Below are positions 19,808 through 29,180 of a DNA stretch of 64,000 nucleotides, piece after piece. Source of the DNA: Seminavis robusta (taxonomy: Eukaryota; Bacillariophyta; Bacillariophyceae; Naviculales; Naviculaceae). The DNA lies in the NCBI GenBank assembly GCA_903772945.1, contig CAICTM010000273.1:18137-82136 (forward strand). Direction: 5' to 3'. A program made the translations under genes and the position numbers. Numbering within the stretch: position 1 is the first letter of the stretch; every line of letters starts with the position of its first letter. Below the pieces are notes generated by a model. The model saw nothing but the letters and a program-made list of their open reading frames with translations, ran no database searches and was not told the DNA's origin.

Positions 19808-21208
19808 ATGTCCACCGAGCCTCTTCACAAGAAGCAGAAACTTTCCCCTGCCACCACTACCAATCTTCAGTCTTTGGTAGATCAGAAGGAGATATGGATT
19901 GGTCAGATCATTCCCTTGCTGGGGATGGGTCAGTTTGCTTTTATTGGAAGTGTCAACAAGCAATGGAAACAGCTTTATGAAGAATACTGTGACACTGAAA
20001 AGAATCCTGCTCTTGTCATCATAGAGGGCAAACCTTCGTGGTGGCTGCAGTGCTCAGCTACCTGGAAAGATAAGTTCTACTCTGCAGCATTCTCCAATGT
20101 CTCATGTGCTGCATATTGGCACAACTATGAACCAAGCTCCAAGAAGACCCTATTAGTGTGCAACAGAATTGCCAAAGTGGGATCTCTGCAAGTGATGCAA
20201 TGGGCCCATGAAGAAGGATATACATGTAGCTGGAGCAGACAGACATGTGCTGCTGCAGCCAAGTATGGCCATCGGAGTGTATTGATATGGCTTCACGAGA
20301 ATGGATGCCCATGGGATGCATCCACATGCGCTGATGCTGCCAAAAGAGGCCATTTGGAAGTCCTGAAGTACGCTCATGAACATGGCTGTGAGTGGAATCA
20401 AAGCACATGCAATGAGGCTGCTCGGAGTGGCCATTTGGAAGCCCTGAAGTATGCTCATGAACATGGATGTCCTTGGACTACTTTGACATGTAAATATGCT
20501 GCTGCGGGAGGTCATTTGGATGTATTGAAATATGCCCATGAGAATGGATGTCCATGGAATGAAGACACTTGTGTTTTTGCTGCTCAGGGTGGGTATTTGG
20601 AAGTTCTAAAACACGCGCATGAGAATGGCTGTCCATGGGATAAGGGAGTCTGTACGAACGCTGAAAGGGGTGGCCACCTGGAAATCATTTTGTATGCCCA
20701 TGAAAATGGCTGTCCATGGGACAGCCAGACTTGTGCCTCTGCTGCTCAAGGTGGGTACTTGGAAATTCTTAAACATGCACACGAGAAGGAATGTCCTTGG
20801 GACAAGGACGTATGCATGGCAGCTGCTGAGGGGGGGCATTTGGAAATTTTGAAGTATGCCCATGAAAATGGCTGTCAATGGGACAAATGGACATGTGCCT
20901 CTGCAGCCATGTGTGGTCACTTGGAATGCCTGAAATATGCACATGAGAATGGCTGTCCTTGGGACAAATACACATGCAGCCATGCTGCTGAGGGGGGGCA
21001 TTTGGAAATTTTGAAGTATGCCCATGAGAATGGATGTCCATGGAATGAAGACACTTGTGCTTTTGCTGCTAAGAAAGGCCACTTGAATATCCTGAAATGG
21101 GCGCGTGAGCATGGGTGCCCTTGGGACCAACAAACAGCCCTAGATGCACGTGCGGCAGAGCCTTGGGAAATCTTCCAGTGGGCCATTGATAATGGGTGCC
21201 CTATTTAA
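19808..21208 (+). CDS. HENGCPW-repeat (ankyrin-like) protein 2
   Basis: A protein of 466 residues and a paralogue of the gene at 879. It has the same N-terminal block (LQSLVDQKEIWIGQIIPLLG then GMGQFAFIGSVNKQW) followed by about 12 units of 27 residues with the consensus HENGCPWDxxTCxxAAxxGHLxxLKYA. Register is intact throughout, unlike paralogue 1. Some units are nearly identical at the DNA level (for example the AAEGGHLEILKYAHENGC segment occurs three times), which points to recent repeat amplification. The N-terminus before the first unit may be F-box-like. The family is probably protein-binding, perhaps substrate recruitment for ubiquitin ligases; this is inference. Confidence 0.85.
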   Translation: MSTEPLHKKQKLSPATTTNLQSLVDQKEIWIGQIIPLLGMGQFAFIGSVNKQWKQLYEEYCDTEKNPALVIIEGKPSWWLQCSATWKDKFYSAAFSNVSCAAYWHNYEPSSKKTLLVCNRIAKVGSLQVMQWAHEEGYTCSWSRQTCAAAAKYGHRSVLIWLHENGCPWDASTCADAAKRGHLEVLKYAHEHGCEWNQSTCNEAARSGHLEALKYAHEHGCPWTTLTCKYAAAGGHLDVLKYAHENGCPWNEDTCVFAAQGGYLEVLKHAHENGCPWDKGVCTNAERGGHLEIILYAHENGCPWDSQTCASAAQGGYLEILKHAHEKECPWDKDVCMAAAEGGHLEILKYAHENGCQWDKWTCASAAMCGHLECLKYAHENGCPWDKYTCSHAAEGGHLEILKYAHENGCPWNEDTCAFAAKKGHLNILKWAREHGCPWDQQTALDARAAEPWEIFQWAIDNGCPI

Positions 21209-21487
21209 TTAATGAAAAAGCCATTGTTATGCTACATGTAGCGGTGGTCCAAAGTGAGGCATAATGTAGCATTTGGTATCGGGTGGCAGGAGCTTGCATT
21301 TTTCCTTTTCGTGGAGTTATCAGTACGAACGGTAGCTGGCTCTTATACTTCAGTTGGCAAAACCGGCAAGGCCACTAGTTTCCACTACCTGGTATGGTAC
21401 CTACCGTATCAGGTAGGTTAGTACTCTAAAACCTACTGTAGTAGTAAAACATTCGACCTAGTTTTTGGGCTTGTTGTCGTGTGGTTT

Positions 21488-22489
21488 CTATGCCTGGACG
21501 GAAGAAGAAGCCTTCAAGGCACTGATAACTTCTGTACTCTTGGTAGGTACGGAAAACATGCCAAAGTCATTGGCAAATGCATTCTTGTGCGCCTCAACGC
21601 TGGTTGCCGCACAACAGTCCTCCAAAGTGTAGACCTTGTATCCTTGACGTCGGTTGTATGAGATTCAAAGGGGAATTGTGAGAGAGCTTGAGATATTTTT
21701 AAAAAAAAGAACAAGAAGAGTTGTTTCATCACCCATTCTCCAACACTCCTTTTTATCATTCCTTCTTACCGTGTTCATATCCCGTTCTCATGGTGGATTC
21801 GACACAACAATTGGTGAGAAAGCCACCCAGAACAATGTTCTTGACGGCTCCTTGTCGTAGCAAAAAGTCCAGATTGGTGGAATAGAATCCACAGAGTCCT
21901 GATTTTCCCTTGGCAATTTTATCCATGGGAGCTGGCCTCATGGGTGCGGCAAAATCGGCGCCCCATTCTCCCTGTGTAAATGCTTCTCCTTCTTTGACTC
22001 CTGCTAATATTCCATAGGGTGTGTCGGCAATCTCGTTGTGTCCCTACCGTATTAAAAAATGAGTGTGGATTGCATGCATGAGTTGTTGTGATATTGAATG
22101 CTGCGTACGTACCGGTACGCATCCACCAATCAATAATTACAGTACCGGTATTATATCCAAGTGTAGTATCTCACCTTTTCAAACGCAATGGGCAGATGAA
22201 TAATGGTACATCCGGTATCTCGTGCGTCTTGTAGCAATTTGCTGGAATTTTCGAGCATGTTGGTCTGTTCCATGGATTCCTTGACGGCATCGTGTAGTTT
22301 CCCTCCGGGAGTGCAGAATTCATTTTGATATTCGACCAAGACGACGGCAGTTTCTTTGGGGTCCAACGATTCCAACGCCGCGGACAATAAAGCGGAAGAA
22401 CGGGCCGGGGTGGTGGGGGCCAAAAAGGCCCGACAGACTGTCACTGTCAATGCTAGCAACTGGATGATGTGAAAGCGGGATGAAACCAT
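21488..22489 (-). CDS. isochorismatase-like cysteine hydrolase, plastid-targeted
   Basis: Three exons on the minus strand: 22489-22175, 22043-21770 and 21642-21488, all GT-AG with matching phases, giving 247 residues. The N-terminus is a signal peptide ending VCRAFLAPTT, the diatom plastid motif. The hydrolase domain shows VVLVEYQNEFCTPGGK (Glu where most family members have the catalytic Asp), the Lys in KGKSGLCGFYSTNLD, and the nucleophile region GGFLTNCCVEST. The family hydrolyses amides, nicotinamide or isochorismate, and the substrate cannot be told from sequence. A cytosolic paralogue lies at 28,308. None of the intron positions is shared with it. Confidence 0.88.
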
Positions 22490-22817
22490 GGTGGCGGCGA
22501 TGACTTTTATTGGTAGTTTGGAAGGCTATGCTAAAACCTTGATACCGATACCTGTAGATGGTCTCCTGTTGGAAAGATCCAATCTGAGTTACTTTTGGAG
22601 CTGTTGTGAGCCCTTTTGGTGGGTGTCAGCGATATCATTCGGGGATCTGATCTTTGTCAACAGCGAGCCGGGCCCACCGTTTGGATCTTTGAGGATCTTG
22701 GCATCTTGGCCACCCAAGAAAGTCGTTGAATCTTGAGATGGCCATTGTCACCCCACCTGACCACTACAAGCTAGTACGGAAGAGCACAAGCAAGAAGACA
22801 ACAACTTAAAATACGAG
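22490..22817. other. divergent intergenic region
   Basis: This 328-bp gap separates the plastid hydrolase from PIGL, which are divergently transcribed. Nothing coding is supported. Confidence 0.45.
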
Positions 22818-23849
22818 ATGACCAAGACGGCTGAACAAGACGACGAGAACAATGGCGTCGTTCGCAGTACCAAGTGCTTTGTGATTTCCGTACAAGATTT
22901 CCCACCGCCGGATTCCAAACAGACTACTGCCAAAAAGCCTTTGACCGATCATTCGTCTGCGTCGGTAGCATCATCATCATCATCACCTTCTGTGGTCCAT
23001 GTCTTGGTGATTGCCCATCCCGACGACGAGAGCATGTTTTTCTTGCCCACATTGACCAATTTGATTGCAGCCGGAGAAACCGTGTGGTTGCTCTGTTTGA
23101 CAACGGGCAATTACGATGGATTGGGCGATACCCGCAAAAAGGAGCTCTCGAACGTCTGTCGATATCTGGGCATTCATCGATTGATCCAAGTCCAAGTCGA
23201 ACGGCTGAAAGATCATCCCACATGCGCATGGGAGTTGGATGCCGTAACAGGGGAAATCGAACGAGCCTTGCTGGCTGCCGTCAAGAAACACAGTGACAAG
23301 AATAATAATAACAATAATCCACCGATTCAACGATTGGTCCTCATTACATTTGATTTCTTTGGAGTCAGTGGACACATCAATCATCGGGATACCTATCTGG
23401 GAGTCCGAAATTTGTATTATCAAGAACAAAAACAGCCACAAAAACATGACGAAAAGACAGGCACTACCAAAACAGACGCTCCAAAGGAAATGCCACTTAG
23501 ATTACCTCCACTGGATGCTTGGCAATTGGAAACTGTTCACTGGTTGCCCATCAAATACATGCCCGTCGCTGCATGGATACGACTCCTCCTGTATCTAATT
23601 GGGCTCTGGAAACCCACTTTTACACCATTTCCCACTCTACCACCACAAAATACTGAGAACGACAAGCAAGCTGCGACAACCAATGACAAACATAATATCC
23701 AACAGATGGCCCATGTCTTTCAAAGTGTGGATTGCATCCAAAGTTGGAAGGCCATGTCCACACATCAATCGCAATGGGTCTGGTACAGACGACTATTTGT
23801 CATTTTTAGTTGCTACACATTTGTCAACAAACTCAAACCAATTCGGTAG
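22818..23849 (+). CDS. PIGL: GlcNAc-PI de-N-acetylase (PIG-L)
   Basis: A single-exon protein of 343 residues of the LmbE/PIG-L fold. It removes the acetyl group from GlcNAc-PI, the second step of GPI-anchor synthesis, on the cytosolic side of the ER. The zinc motif AHPDDE is at 66-71 (His67, Asp69, Asp70), and the second motif SGHINH at 184-189 supplies His186/His189. TTGNYDGLGDTRKKEL matches the family's substrate loop. The N-terminal transmembrane helix of animal PIG-L is absent; a hydrophobic stretch near residues 253-265 (WIRLLLYLIGLW) could hold it to the membrane. Poly-Asn and Gln/Lys-rich inserts are low-complexity additions. Confidence 0.93.
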   Translation: MTKTAEQDDENNGVVRSTKCFVISVQDFPPPDSKQTTAKKPLTDHSSASVASSSSSPSVVHVLVIAHPDDESMFFLPTLTNLIAAGETVWLLCLTTGNYDGLGDTRKKELSNVCRYLGIHRLIQVQVERLKDHPTCAWELDAVTGEIERALLAAVKKHSDKNNNNNNPPIQRLVLITFDFFGVSGHINHRDTYLGVRNLYYQEQKQPQKHDEKTGTTKTDAPKEMPLRLPPLDAWQLETVHWLPIKYMPVAAWIRLLLYLIGLWKPTFTPFPTLPPQNTENDKQAATTNDKHNIQQMAHVFQSVDCIQSWKAMSTHQSQWVWYRRLFVIFSCYTFVNKLKPIR

Positions 23850-24554
23850 CAACTATTGCTCTGAATACTGAGCATTATTCGCCGCCGTGAACAAAATATT
23901 TTATTAAAACAACTGTCAATATTGCACAGCTTTGGACGAGTCGAGTAAAGTCTATGGTGAACAAAAGAGTAAGACAATCATCCTTCCTTTCCTTAGGCTT
24001 GTGCCATTTGAATAAACCAATAAACCATTTCAGACGCTACTTGCTTTCGCAAGAACGTAATACGAAAAGCAGTGCAGGAACCACAATACAATTAGCGCCA
24101 CTGAAGTCAGCAGTGCAAAACAAAATCTAGCGAGCTAGCAAGCAGCCGCCACACAAGACAGCCGTGTAGCTAGAAGCCTGATTCCAGATTTATCGTTGCA
24201 TCCAAAGATCAACTGTGCCATGTCTACAACACAGTGGTCCTGCTGCACCAACTCCAATAAGAAAGTCTGCTTACCAGAACTGTATTTGCTGCTGTTGGTA
24301 GACCAGATGTACTTCCATATGGTTCCTCCTTCAACACAACCTTTGACGTAGCATTTGCCGATTGTTGTCAAACAAATGTCCACTGGTGATTGCTTCAGTA
24401 AAGCTCTCTTTGGTCCCGTAGCTCCACGCGAAGCATTTTACCAGGCCTGCTGGTTTTGTTTTGGGTTCGGCCACATAAATTGTGAACCGTCATTTTTCAC
24501 TTTTTTTGTCGGGCATCATCTCGCGAGACTAGATACATTACCGGTAGATCGACC
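23850..24554. other. intergenic region, no gene
   Basis: This 705-bp gap has a TACCGGTA copy at 24,539, 15 bp before the next ATG. An 82-codon minus-strand frame at 24,135-24,383 has no recognisable motif. Confidence 0.5.
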
Positions 24555-25370
24555 ATGACGAGTTTGTTGAACGGCGGCGGCGGCGACAAGACCTTTGAGG
24601 TCCCCGTTGGACTCAAGGATCGCCTCGTTCGTGATGGTAAAATGACACCTGACGTGGCGGAAAAGGCAATCACTGCCTACAAACAGTTCATCTTTTTGAA
24701 GCAGCGCACGAAGGATTGGGATGCAACGATCGTGTCACCTTCGGGTTCGGTCGACATTGTGTGGCACGAGCACATCCTCGATGTCAAACATTACGTCAAG
24801 GCGTGTAATGAGTATTGTGGGCGCTTGATTGGGCACAATCCCGATGGCGGGTTGAACGTAGCTGCACGTGGCGATCGAGTCAAACACACGAAGCTCTTGT
24901 TGCAGGCAATCTTTGGAGACGATCACGACACAGCAGTCTGGTCTTTTGGTGACGAGGAAGATGCGGCTCCTCGTGACAAGAAGAAACGTCGAACTGACCA
25001 ACACGAAGTGGTGGATTTGGTAGACTTTTTCGATGACACGGAAAAGGTCAATGCTGGGCCTCGAGCAACAGAAATTTTTTTGACGGTTGAATCGTTTTTT
25101 GATCATCGGAAACGTAGGGACCCGTACCGGGAGCAGCTAGTAGTCTGCATTCGAGAGGATCAGCCGTTTGAGGTGTTGACGAGTAGAGGTGGGCCTTTCA
25201 GACGATCTCCTTCGGAGAAGTTTAGTTTGAGGTTTGACGGCGAACGGCTGGATTGGGCGAGCACCCCGAGTGCTGAAGGAATGAAAGACGGGGACACTGT
25301 CACCGTCTTTGTTACCCGCAAGAAAATTTTGGCAACCCGCAAGCGTATTTTGGCAACCAAAGGCGATTGA
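24555..25370 (+). CDS. GRDP-like N-terminus plus ubiquitin-like C-terminus
   Basis: A single-exon protein of 271 residues. Residues about 65-95 (VDIVWHEHILDVKHYVKAC then EYCGRLIGHNP) match the core of the glycine-rich-domain-protein (GRDP/DUF1399-like) helical domain, where a WHxH motif and later Cys/His recur. A basic, acidic linker with KKKRR follows and may be a nuclear signal. The last 95 residues look like a ubiquitin/SUMO-like fold ending KFSLRFDGERLDW and GMKDGDTVTVFV. It lacks a C-terminal Gly-Gly, so it is not a conjugated modifier. The last residues carry a short repeat (KKILATRKRILATK). The function is unknown. Confidence 0.7.
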   Translation: MTSLLNGGGGDKTFEVPVGLKDRLVRDGKMTPDVAEKAITAYKQFIFLKQRTKDWDATIVSPSGSVDIVWHEHILDVKHYVKACNEYCGRLIGHNPDGGLNVAARGDRVKHTKLLLQAIFGDDHDTAVWSFGDEEDAAPRDKKKRRTDQHEVVDLVDFFDDTEKVNAGPRATEIFLTVESFFDHRKRRDPYREQLVVCIREDQPFEVLTSRGGPFRRSPSEKFSLRFDGERLDWASTPSAEGMKDGDTVTVFVTRKKILATRKRILATKGD

Positions 25371-25969
25371 CGTGAAAACGAGCAGCCGCTCTACGTCGAG
25401 ATGTAAGATTGAGAGGCGCTTGTCTCGGTTGGCTGCCAAGGCCATCATACCACAAGCAAGCAAGTACATATAATCCTGCCTGGTAGATTATTATAAAGCA
25501 ACAAGCCAATGAAGAATAGAATCTGCTCTACACGTGCAGTAGTCGTAGTCGTACCGGTACCTTTGTGCTGTGTAGAAACGTTTCACCCAAGATAGTCGAA
25601 AGCCTCAGCCACAACTGTACCCTACGGTACCGGTAGAGAGCTGTGACGGTTGGGCTAGTAGGGCCTCATCGTGCCCTCAACGAACAGCAAGTCATGAACC
25701 AGGAACGGAGGAAGCTATAGTTTCGTCAAATACTTTCCGAAGATTCGCCGGACGCCATCCAGCTAGAGCAACTGGAAGGCAACTGCCCGTATTCTACAGC
25801 AATGAGCGGTGGCAGGTAGATCCTGGTTGGCCGTACCGGTACTAGTTACATAATAAAATCTACTAGATCTACTATGGATAGGAAAATCATTACATGTACG
25901 ACGATGATGCTAGACCAGCCAGATGGTACCGTCCTTTATCACTTCCTCACTCGCCAAACAAAACCAACA
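25371..25969. other. intergenic region with three TACCGGTA copies
   Basis: This 599-bp gap lies between convergent genes. TACCGGTA occurs at 25,552, 25,628 and 25,834. No coding sequence is seen. Confidence 0.55.
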
Positions 25970-27343
25970 TTATCTAGTTTCTTGATTTTGCATTGACGGG
26001 GGTTTAGAGTAGGTGAGTATCTTGATGCACTCCTTCTTATGCGCTTTCCAGGCCTTCTTTTGACAACGGGTCGAGCAGTAGGCCACAGACTTGCACTGTG
26101 TGCACCGTCCAAACTCCTTCACTGTGGACTCAAATGCTGTGCATTGCGGGTTGGCGCATGGAGCACAGTGACTGGCAGCATGACGACGAATTGTGGCTTC
26201 GCGCTGATTTCCTTCAAGCCCTTTGTCGTCACAATATTGAGCCAGAGCACCATTCCACTCTTCTACCCTGTTGAGCAATTCTCCTTCGTTTACTTCCCAA
26301 TGGATGTCACTCCACCAGAAGAGTTTATCGAGGCGTTCAATACAGCCATCATACACATCTGGAGCCCAAGTACCAATCTTACTCTTCGGGTTTGCATGGT
26401 CTGCAAGTGAAGACGACCCCATTAATCGAATGTCCTTTGCGGTCATCTCACGGATCTGAGCAGATGTCATGCCAGCAAACTGTGGCAAAAGGAGCGAATG
26501 TTCAACTCTGAGGCCGAACTCTTTAGGTATTATGTGCATTCGATTGATCATTCTTGGAAGGGTCGGAAGGGTTGCTTCATGATACACAGCTTTTACTCCA
26601 AGCAGCCCACCATTGGCATCATTCTTGTATCGAGGCTCAGGAGAGCTAAACCAGCAGCAGTTGAAGTAGGTTTCCCCCCGTTTGCAGACACATGATGCCA
26701 AAGGTGAGTACCGAAAATACACGCTTGTTCCATCATCTTTGCTATCCATGTAGATTGGAGCTTGAACTTCTTTGTCTCCTTCGTGGCACTGTTTCCATGG
26801 CAATCTACTCCCACAACGACAATATGCTTTGGCAATCTTGTCCTCCTTATTCTCAAATTCTTTCATTGCCTGGATGAGATCTTTCTTCCTAGATAATTCT
26901 GCCAATTGCCGGGCTGATTTTCCGTAGAGATGCAGCAAATGAAACGGGTCACTTGTTGTGGATTTTGGCTGGTGATCTGACTCACCAAGTATGCGAGAAC
27001 AATCAGCTCCGCATTTGACAAGAATTATGGCACATTCCAGGTTTCCTTTTAGCGCCTGCTTCAATTTGGCAGATCTACCAGTAGTGGCATTCTTCATTGT
27101 TTGAGCATCCACAGCAAGCATGGCACAAAGAAGGCACAAGGCTGTAGTTCCTGCAGGGGCTGATCCAATATCTGAAGCAGTGTCATTGGCATTTTCCAAA
27201 ACTGGGGCATCAATAGCGGCTCCCAAGGCGACTAGATCTTCTAGAAGAGGCACATCACCCATAAAACCAGCGTATTGCAGAAAGTTCAGATTGTCAAATG
27301 TGTCATACTCTGCAACTGGAATTTGCTCAATGGACACATGCAC
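25970..27343 (-). CDS. ankyrin-like and MYND-finger protein (main exon)
   Basis: A 457-codon open frame whose first codon is GTG, so the true start lies in an upstream exon. Residues about 20-160 look like degenerate ankyrin repeats (NLNFLQYAGFMGDVPLLEDL). A Cys cluster follows (YCRCGSRLPWKQCHEG, CVCKRGETYFNCCW), similar to SEC-C-type zinc motifs. A C-terminal MYND finger covers about 394-443 (CANPQCTAF, CTQCKSVAYCSTRCQ, HKKEC). An in-frame TGA lies about 100 nt upstream, just before a possible acceptor (TCTGCAG), so an intron there would link it to the coding block at 27,452-27,852. The role is unknown; MYND proteins bind partners in transcription or methylation. Confidence 0.75.
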   Translation of the reverse strand: MHVSIEQIPVAEYDTFDNLNFLQYAGFMGDVPLLEDLVALGAAIDAPVLENANDTASDIGSAPAGTTALCLLCAMLAVDAQTMKNATTGRSAKLKQALKGNLECAIILVKCGADCSRILGESDHQPKSTTSDPFHLLHLYGKSARQLAELSRKKDLIQAMKEFENKEDKIAKAYCRCGSRLPWKQCHEGDKEVQAPIYMDSKDDGTSVYFRYSPLASCVCKRGETYFNCCWFSSPEPRYKNDANGGLLGVKAVYHEATLPTLPRMINRMHIIPKEFGLRVEHSLLLPQFAGMTSAQIREMTAKDIRLMGSSSLADHANPKSKIGTWAPDVYDGCIERLDKLFWWSDIHWEVNEGELLNRVEEWNGALAQYCDDKGLEGNQREATIRRHAASHCAPCANPQCTAFESTVKEFGRCTQCKSVAYCSTRCQKKAWKAHKKECIKILTYSKPPSMQNQETR

Positions 27344-27451
27344 AAGACTGTCCCAAAGTGCTTTCGTTTCGGTTCTGTGGTTGTCGCTTGATCTGCAGAT
27401 TGGTCGTCGTCATGACTTGTCGTGCATTTGCACATTCTGTACTTTTTGAAA

Positions 27452-27852
27452 CTAGCCTCTTCTCGTGCAGCATACAAGGGCCTTTTTAATTAACTTCAGC
27501 AGATCTTTAATGTCTTGTCTGTGTTTCAAGGACTGGGACTCTCCAGCAATTTCATCATTTGCTCGCTTTCTATACTGCAACAACTGCGTTTTTGTTTCAG
27601 TATCATCATCATCACATGGGAGTTGTGTCAGCCCCTGCTCAGATGCTGCCAGACACCGGTTCCATTGCCGAACTTGGCATGCTGCCATGGCCACCCTCAG
27701 AGACTTCTTGCTGCTAGGGTTTTCCTTGGAACCCGTAAGGGCATCTTCCAGTTCCACAATCCAGCCATTATCAGGGCATTCCAGGCAATTGAGCTGCTCC
27801 TTTGGGGCGGTTGTGGTAGGCCAGCCCTGATTCGTTTGCTTTTCTTTCCCAT
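27452..27852 (-). pseudogene. likely 5' exon of the MYND gene, frame disrupted
   Basis: The minus strand starts MGKKSKRIRAGLPQPP at 27,852, like the start of the MYND gene at 16,927, but this frame soon loses coding character. A second frame continues with coding-like sequence (EQLNCLECPDNGWIVELED to LKHRQDIKDLLKLIKK). The two join if one more base stood in the CCCC run near 27,805-27,815. So either a single-base deletion has broken the gene or the assembly has a homopolymer error. A weak GTTAAT donor in AAGTTAATTAAA could splice to the main exon at 27,343 in frame, but this is uncertain. Confidence 0.5.
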
Positions 27853-28307
27853 TGGTTGACGGTGGCGACCACTTTGGATGGATTCAACGGTACCTGGTAC
27901 CGATTGACGAACTAGTATGGTGCCTGCATGGTAGTCCAGAAGAAGAACACTGGTTTGCCGATGTCCTGTGTCCACATAGCAAGAGCATTCAAGCAGCGTC
28001 GAGCTGATATCTGACTGTGGAAAGATCTTTCTCGGGCGAGCCAGTCGCGCTTTGGATCTTTCCAGTCATTCATCGTCTTAAATCGGACTTAAAGTAGCGC
28101 TTTAAGTCTCAAATCAAATCCTTTAAATCGCAATTTTAAAAGGAGGACTTAAAAAGTGACGATATGGATCTTTCCAGTCATTCATCGTTTGATCTTTCTT
28201 GGCCCTCCGGTGTCAGAGCTCACAATTCAATTCAGCCATTCACTCGGTCGAAGAACCCACCCTCAAAAAACCACGAACCCACCTTCTTCTTCTCTTCATA
28301 CCTAACC
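27853..28307. other. divergent intergenic region
   Basis: This 455-bp gap lies upstream of the cytosolic hydrolase. It contains AAATC/TTTAAG-rich direct repeats around 28,080-28,150 (AAATCGGACTTAAAGTAGCG and neighbours) and two copies of GATCTTTCCAGTCATTCATCG (near 28,056 and 28,170). The frame of the next gene is open upstream from 28,164, but no start-like context precedes 28,308. Confidence 0.5.
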
Positions 28308-29180
28308 ATGTCGGAAGCTTTCACCCTCGACCCCAAGGAAACTGCTCTCCTCTTCATTGAATACCAAAATGAATTCACAACCGAAGGAGGAAAGGTAATG
28401 AGAAAATGGACGAGCTGTCAAGATCTATTCAGATTTCCTTTTCGACTCGTGCACTCACTCTTTACATACCGGTACATTTTTCTTTTGCCTTCTATTAATT
28501 GTTTTTACGATCTACAGCTCCATGGAGCAGTCAAGGAGTGCATGGAAAAGACCAACATGTTGGAGAATTCCAAAAAGTTGATGGATGCCGCTCGAGAAGC
28601 AGGATGCACCATTATCCACGCACCCATTGCCTTTGAAAAGGGACACAATGAGATTGCCGACAAACCGTACGGAATTTTGGCAGGAGTCAAGGAAGGAGAA
28701 GCCTTTACAGCTGGAGAGTGGGGATCCGAGTTCTGCGATACCATGAAACCCAAAGATGGAGACAAGATTGTCAAGGGAAAGACTGGGCTCTGCAGTTTTT
28801 ATTCCACCAACCTGGATTTCCTTTTGAGGTACGTGGGTTTCAATTCTATCTACTGTTGGCAAAAACAAATGTGGAGGGAGATTGCATGTGACAAAGAACT
28901 AAAATGGTTGGGACTCGTTACTCCGCGCATTCTTTTTTTGCTCCACGACAGACATGGCAAGATTTCGAACGTTGTCATTGGTGGCTTTTTGACCAACTGC
29001 TGTGTGGAATCTTCGATGCGTTCTGCTTATGAGCATGGTTTCAAAGTATACACGCTAAAGGACGGGTCCTCTGCCACTGCGGTGGCCGCCCATGACAATG
29101 CCTTCGAGCACGATTTCGGCATGTTTAGCATTCCCACTACTTGCGACGATGTCATCAAATCCCTCAAATCCAATCAGTAA
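28308..29180 (+). CDS. isochorismatase-like cysteine hydrolase, cytosolic paralogue
   Basis: Three exons, 28308-28394, 28518-28828 and 28952-29180, give 208 residues. The introns (28,395-28,517 and 28,829-28,951) are each 123 nt, divisible by three and free of in-frame stops, so the unspliced frame is also open. They are called as introns because their translations interrupt sequence that aligns without a gap to the paralogue at 21,488 (GGK then LHGAVKE; FLLR then HGKISNVV) and because both have GT-AG ends. The catalytic set is the same: FIEYQNEF, KGKTGLCSFYSTNLD and GGFLTNCCVESS. It has no targeting peptide, so it is probably cytosolic. The substrate is unknown. Confidence 0.88.
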   Translation: MSEAFTLDPKETALLFIEYQNEFTTEGGKVMRKWTSCQDLFRFPFRLVHSLFTYRYIFLLPSINCFYDLQLHGAVKECMEKTNMLENSKKLMDAAREAGCTIIHAPIAFEKGHNEIADKPYGILAGVKEGEAFTAGEWGSEFCDTMKPKDGDKIVKGKTGLCSFYSTNLDFLLRYVGFNSIYCWQKQMWREIACDKELKWLGLVTPRILFLLHDRHGKISNVVIGGFLTNCCVESSMRSAYEHGFKVYTLKDGSSATAVAAHDNAFEHDFGMFSIPTTCDDVIKSLKSNQ

